Below, piece after piece: positions 60,845-64,000 of a stretch of 64,000 nucleotides of DNA. Source of the stretch: Rhizobium etli_C. GTDB taxonomy: Bacteria > Pseudomonadota > Alphaproteobacteria > Rhizobiales > Rhizobiaceae. The notes under the pieces are model-generated. The model ran no database searches, was not told where the DNA came from, and worked only from the letters and a program-made list of their open reading frames with translations. The DNA is taken from the NCBI RefSeq assembly GCF_014198605.1, contig NZ_JACIHU010000001.1, one strand, 5' to 3'. The position numbers were made by a program, and so were the translations under genes. Numbering within the stretch: position 1 is the stretch's first letter; every line of letters starts with the position of its first letter.

Positions 60845-60922
60845 CCGGTTCCTCCATGGTGCTGTCGATGTTAGTCGCAGTTGAACACCGCGATTCGACA
60901 AAGAACAAAAAATTCTGCCAGT

Positions 60923-61156
60923 TCAGCTTATCCGGTGAGAGCTGCTTGCTGCTCTCGGATCTTTCCAGTGGAGATCTCTGGCAGGCTGAAGCCCGATGTC
61001 ACGGAGAAGGCGAGAGTCAAACCGCGAGAGCTCGCTCAAGCTTCGGCGGTAATTTCGCTGATGCTTCAGCAGCATCCAAACGGCGTGCAAAGTGCGCACG
61101 ACACAGAGGTGCAGCAACTGTAGTTCGACTTGTTCGAAATGCTTAATGGCAGCCAT
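60923..61156 (-). CDS. DUF1127 domain small protein
   Basis: 77 residues with the Arg-rich DUF1127 motif LSELSRFDSRLLRDIGL at about 40-56. Rhizobial DUF1127 proteins are linked to phosphate, carbon and RNA regulation. The N-terminal 35 residues are hydrophobic and Leu-rich. AAAGGAGAG precedes the start, making the ATG at 61156 secure. Confidence 0.8.
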   Translation of the reverse strand: MAAIKHFEQVELQLLHLCVVRTLHAVWMLLKHQRNYRRSLSELSRFDSRLLRDIGLQPARDLHWKDPRAASSSHRIS

Positions 61157-61235
61157 ACTTGTCTCTCCTTTGACCGGCTCAAGGCGCTCCGTCTTAAACG
61201 AACAGGATCAGTCGAAATCGACACGCCGGTTTCAG

Positions 61236-61525
61236 GAGATTGATCCACATCACGCTCATCGTAACCGACGTGCGGCTGCAGCGGCTGCGGCATTTCAGCG
61301 GTACGGACGCGATAGCAGAGAGCGACGAGATCACCGGCGAGCTGACAATGACCGGCCCAATGGCCAAGGTTGCGCCAGGCACATATTTTTCGTCCCGTCG
61401 CTTGGTATCATCGACTTTGGAACGAGATCAACGGCGCCACCGTGGGAAGCCAACCCTGGATCGCCGCCTGCACGTCCACCGTCCATCGACAGAACCTCGA
61501 CGCAATGTCGAAAGAGGCCTCATGA
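61236..61525 (+). pseudogene. Phage-related ASCH-like protein remnant, frameshifted
   Basis: Two frames together resemble a prophage-type ASCH-like protein found in many rhizobial genomes. The first reads TLIVTDVRLQRLRHFSGTDA from 61250 on. After a frame change, the second reads RLWNEINGATVGSQPWIAAC and STVHRQNLDAMSKEAS before TGA at 61523-61525. The 5' part is missing. Confidence 0.5.
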
Positions 61526-61619
61526 CCTTCGTCAAAACCCACGAGCGCCGCCCGCCTGCCCAATCGGCCGAATATATCGCTACCCACATGACCCGATTAC
61601 GCGCACCGAGCAATGCATA

Positions 61620-61814
61620 GCCTTCGCCCGCCGTCGCGGCGTCGAACTGGTCGATGTCGACGATGAGAAGCTGAAGACACCGATCCCCGAGCCTGCCCTC
61701 GGCCCAGGTCGAAAGCCCCGTTCAAATAGCGGGCAGCTGCTCGTTCTGGCTGGCGAAGCGACCTCCATGGCCAACCATTACACGCGCAAAGCCGACAAGC
61801 GTAAGCTCGCTTGA
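61620..61814 (+). pseudogene. Possible integrase C-terminal remnant
   Basis: The plus-strand frame ends ATSMANHYTRKADKRKLA, resembling the end of phage tyrosine integrases (the Tyr of an HYTRKA motif close to the C-terminus). The catalytic Arg and His boxes are absent. It lies about 105 bp from the 3' end of tRNA-Arg, the usual place for an integrase of a tRNA-targeting element. Confidence 0.4.
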
Positions 61815-61921
61815 TCGGGCGCTGCGAAACTGAACGAGAACATCCTAACCCCTGAAAACAGATCCAATGCGGGGTTTGCGCCTAAAAACAAAGCAAATAC
61901 AGATACTTGAAAAATTGATGG

Positions 61922-61995
<74 letters not shown>

Positions 61996-62052
61996 GTCTA
62001 CTGGCCGCGCTTACGAAGCGCGACCGAATGCGGCATATGTGGACGAGAAATC

Positions 62053-62358
62053 TCAATGCGTCCAGGGCTGCGTGCGGGTATAGCGGAAATTATCCGGATA
62101 GGCCACGACCTGGCGCGCCGGGTCCTTCGGGGCGATGACGCGATATTCGATACCGTTGCGCTGGGCATAGGCTTCGGCAAGCGCCTGCGTTTCGAAGGTG
62201 AGTTTTACCTGCTGGCGCATATCGCCCGAGGAGGTGTAGCCCATGATCGGATCGATCTTGCGGGGTGACTCCTGATCGAATTCAAGCACCCAGAGATGGG
62301 TCTTGGCCTTGCCGGACTGCATGGCGGTCTTAGCAGGACGATAGATCTTGGCAGGCAT
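62053..62358 (-). CDS. ETC complex I subunit conserved-region protein (NDUFS4-like)
   Basis: 101-residue protein with the ETC_C1 domain found in mitochondrial complex I subunit NDUFS4. Motifs are AKIYRPAKTAMQSGKAKTH, WVLEFDQESPR and the C-terminal YPDNFRYTRTQPWTH. Start at 62358 (MPAKIY); the longer frame upstream looks non-coding. It probably associates with NADH dehydrogenase, a feature kept only in alphaproteobacteria and mitochondria. Confidence 0.92.
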   Translation of the reverse strand: MPAKIYRPAKTAMQSGKAKTHLWVLEFDQESPRKIDPIMGYTSSGDMRQQVKLTFETQALAEAYAQRNGIEYRVIAPKDPARQVVAYPDNFRYTRTQPWTH

Positions 62359-62740
62359 GACTGCGGCATCTCCGAATATGCGGGGACTGCGCCCGCCTTT
62401 CATGGTCTCAATCCCGTCGCCGGGCCTCGCTTCGTCGCCAGGGATAACGCGAAGAGATGAATTTTGCTTATCCGCGAATCCCCGTTTTTTCAAGAAAAAA
62501 GGCAGCGCGCGACGCCCGGCCCTCCCGCCTCGGTGATAAGGCGATCATACGGAAACGAGGATTTCGGCGAACGCCGCAGCCACGAATATTCCGCCAGGTG
62601 TTCAGCCGCCGCTCAAAGCGCAGGAATTCCGGCCGAGTTGCGCAATATTACCGATCGTCTCATGTTGTGATCAAAACCCGATTGCCGCGGCCGGCCCCCG
62701 GCATTATTTACAGCTTAATTAATTTCATGGATTTGCGCGC
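62359..62740. other. Intergenic region, no gene recognised
   Basis: 382 bp with no convincing reading frame, RNA or repeat. The part near 62358 should hold the complex I protein promoter. A/T-rich sequence precedes the small membrane peptide. Confidence 0.5.
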
Positions 62741-62854
62741 ATGATGAGACGTTCGGCAGAGTTCAACGCCATTGTGATAGGAGCCGGCATCACCGCGTTC
62801 TTCTATGTCGCCATCAGCTACGCCCAATATATCGGACTGCTCGGCCGCGGATAA
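62741..62854 (+). CDS. Small single-span membrane peptide (37 residues)
   Basis: Short frame starting ATGATG: MMRRSAEFNAIVIGAGITAF, then FYVAISYAQYIGLLGRG and TAA. A positively charged start followed by about 22 hydrophobic residues makes a good inside-to-out membrane span. The ribosome-binding site is weak, so translation is uncertain. No family recognised. Confidence 0.5.
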   Translation: MMRRSAEFNAIVIGAGITAFFYVAISYAQYIGLLGRG

Positions 62855-63018
62855 GGCGGAACCGTGCCGACGTCCAATTGCGCCTTGCAGGCAAATTGGC
62901 GGCCTTTCGAGATTTTCCGTATTGCATCCACAGGCCCGGTGAGAAATCTCCGCGCAGAGCCGGATTTATGGGTTGCGAGCGCGAAGTGAACCGTGTATTC
63001 CCCCTGCCAATCACGGCA

Positions 63019-63095
<77 letters not shown>

Positions 63096-63167
63096 TTCAA
63101 TATCTTGATATTCTCGAGTTTCCCGATAGCCGCGCAGCAGCCTGCGGGCGCATGAGCTTGCGCGCCG

Positions 63168-63650
63168 TCATTTCGCCTTTGTCGTCGTGGCGCTCATGAT
63201 CCTGTCGCCCACCTTGATCCCCAATTTGCCGACGATGCCGGCATTGAGTTCAACGACGTATTTCACCGGGCTCATCGAATCGATGATTTCGCGCGAATAG
63301 GGCGTTGCATTTTCCTTGATGTGGCGAATCGTGCCGGCATTGTCGGCAAAGAGCATGTCGAGCGGCAGAATGGTGTTTTCCATCCACATGGCGACCCGCC
63401 GCGGTTCGCCGAAATCGAAGATCATGCCGGCGTCGTCGGCCATCGTCTTGCGAAACATCAGTCCGTGGGCGCGCTGGTCGGCGGTCAGCGCGACCTCGAC
63501 GGTGAAATGCAGCGTCTTGCCGGCGGCCGTCTGGATGAGCAGCGGCTCCTTGTCGAACCGTATCGGCTCCTCAGCCAGAGCCGGCAGGGCAACCAAGAAA
63601 AAAAGCGCCGTGATGGCGCTTCTGATCGCATGAAGGACGAGGCCCCGCAT
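63168..63650 (-). CDS. DUF192 family exported protein
   Basis: 160-residue protein with a signal peptide (about 1-26, cleavage after ALA) followed by a DUF192 domain. The motifs RAHGLMFRKTMADDAGMIF, RVAMWMENTILPLDML and YVVELNAG are conserved. Function is unknown; the family is widely periplasmic in bacteria. It starts 1 bp after the cold-shock gene stop, so the two are co-transcribed. Confidence 0.9.
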   Translation of the reverse strand: MRGLVLHAIRSAITALFFLVALPALAEEPIRFDKEPLLIQTAAGKTLHFTVEVALTADQRAHGLMFRKTMADDAGMIFDFGEPRRVAMWMENTILPLDMLFADNAGTIRHIKENATPYSREIIDSMSPVKYVVELNAGIVGKLGIKVGDRIMSATTTKAK

Positions 63651-63651
63651 C

Positions 63652-64000
63652 TTAGTGCGACCGGCTGGCCGGGCTCGGAATATCGGGGTGGATCTCTGCG
63701 GCCATCAGGCCCTTTTCGCCGTCGCCGAAGCGGACGAGAACCACCTGGCCGGGGCGCAGCTCGGTGAGGCCGAAACGGCGAAGCGTTTCCATATGCACGA
63801 AGATGTCTTCCGTGCCCTCGCCGCGCGTCAGGAAGCCGAAGCCCTTGGTGCGGTTGAACCACTTGACGAGCGCACGCTCGAGCCCGCTGGTGGCGGTGAC
63901 CTGCACATGGGTGCGGACCGGTGGCAGCTGCGAGGGATGAACCGCGGTCGATTGATCCATCGAAAGGATCTTGAAAGCCTGGTAGCCGCGCTCGCGGCGC
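63652..64000 (-). CDS. Cold-shock domain protein, double-domain type (partial, N-terminus off the window)
   Basis: The visible part is the C-terminal half of a rhizobial-type protein with two cold-shock domains. The CSD signature VKWFNRTKGFGFLTRG and DIFVHMETLRRFG carries RNP1 and RNP2-like aromatic residues. Upstream of the internal Met (63960) the frame stays open to the window end (RRERGYQAFKILS), so the gene continues outside. It binds nucleic acid in the cytoplasm. Confidence 0.9.
   Translation of the reverse strand, partial: RRERGYQAFKILSMDQSTAVHPSQLPPVRTHVQVTATSGLERALVKWFNRTKGFGFLTRGEGTEDIFVHMETLRRFGLTELRPGQVVLVRFGDGEKGLMAAEIHPDIPSPASRSH

Noticed and set aside
61522..61620. Short plus-strand frame MTFVKTHERRPPAQ
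   Set aside because: It starts within the ATGA of the phage remnant but has no family match and is only 32 codons long in decayed DNA.

Overview
The window is chromosomal DNA of a Rhizobium-type alphaproteobacterium (R. etli/R. leguminosarum group). The order pyrH-frr-uppS-cdsA-rseP-bamA-lpxD-fabZ-lpxA-lpxI-lpxB next to gltA, a pyruvate dehydrogenase E1 beta subunit with its own lipoyl domain, the metC-aapJQMP block and a GAAC-N7-GAAC LexA box all point there. No rRNA or CRISPR array was seen. Two tRNA genes are present, Arg(TCT) and Pro(TGG).

Layout. (1) 1-10.7 kb: pdhA-pdhB-pdhC (E2 cut by the window edge), an FtsB-like septum protein, eno, kdsA with a VOC protein, SOS-boxed lexA, and comEC convergent with lexA. 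(2) 10.9-25.5 kb: gltA, then a long minus-strand envelope and translation block: lipid A genes, bamA, rseP, cdsA, uppS, frr, pyrH, tsf, rpsB. As written here rseP is split by a one-base frame change in an A run. (3) 25.9-29.8 kb: an EipB-like periplasmic protein, a RidA protein, a glycerophosphodiesterase, a FemAB/GNAT-like protein and a HIT protein.

(4) 29.8-40.6 kb: an accessory catabolic cassette between the HIT gene and clpA. A GntR/FCD regulator heads a ten-gene minus-strand operon: TIM-barrel protein, polar-amino-acid-type ABC importer, catabolic-looking shikimate/quinate dehydrogenase, hydroxymuconate isomerase-like tautomerase, type II dehydroquinase and a Gfo/Idh dehydrogenase. Divergently, an intradiol ring-cleavage dioxygenase, an HpaH-like hydratase, an HpaI-like aldolase and a signal-less solute-binding-like protein form a plus-strand operon. 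The 246-bp gap between them carries two near-identical operator-like sites, each placed between a -35-like and a -10-like element. This is the best candidate for an undescribed system: uptake and breakdown of a hydroaromatic/aromatic compound by an unusual mix of intradiol and meta-type enzymes.

(5) 40.7-53.96 kb: clpA-clpS, phasin, DUF3126, cysE, an alpha/beta hydrolase, a zinc-finger protein, an FAD monooxygenase, metC and the aapJQMP general amino acid importer. (6) 54-61.9 kb: a variable, partly decayed region holding a secreted 14-residue-repeat protein, a DUF3597 protein, small secreted proteins, an Imm50-like protein, a nucleotide-cyclase remnant, an RTX parallel beta-helix exoprotein, IS66-like and NIPSNAP remnants, YCII and DUF1127 proteins, and phage/integrase remnants abutting the 3' end of tRNA-Arg. 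(7) 62-64 kb: a complex I accessory protein, a 37-residue membrane peptide, tRNA-Pro, a DUF192 protein and a double cold-shock protein cut by the window end.
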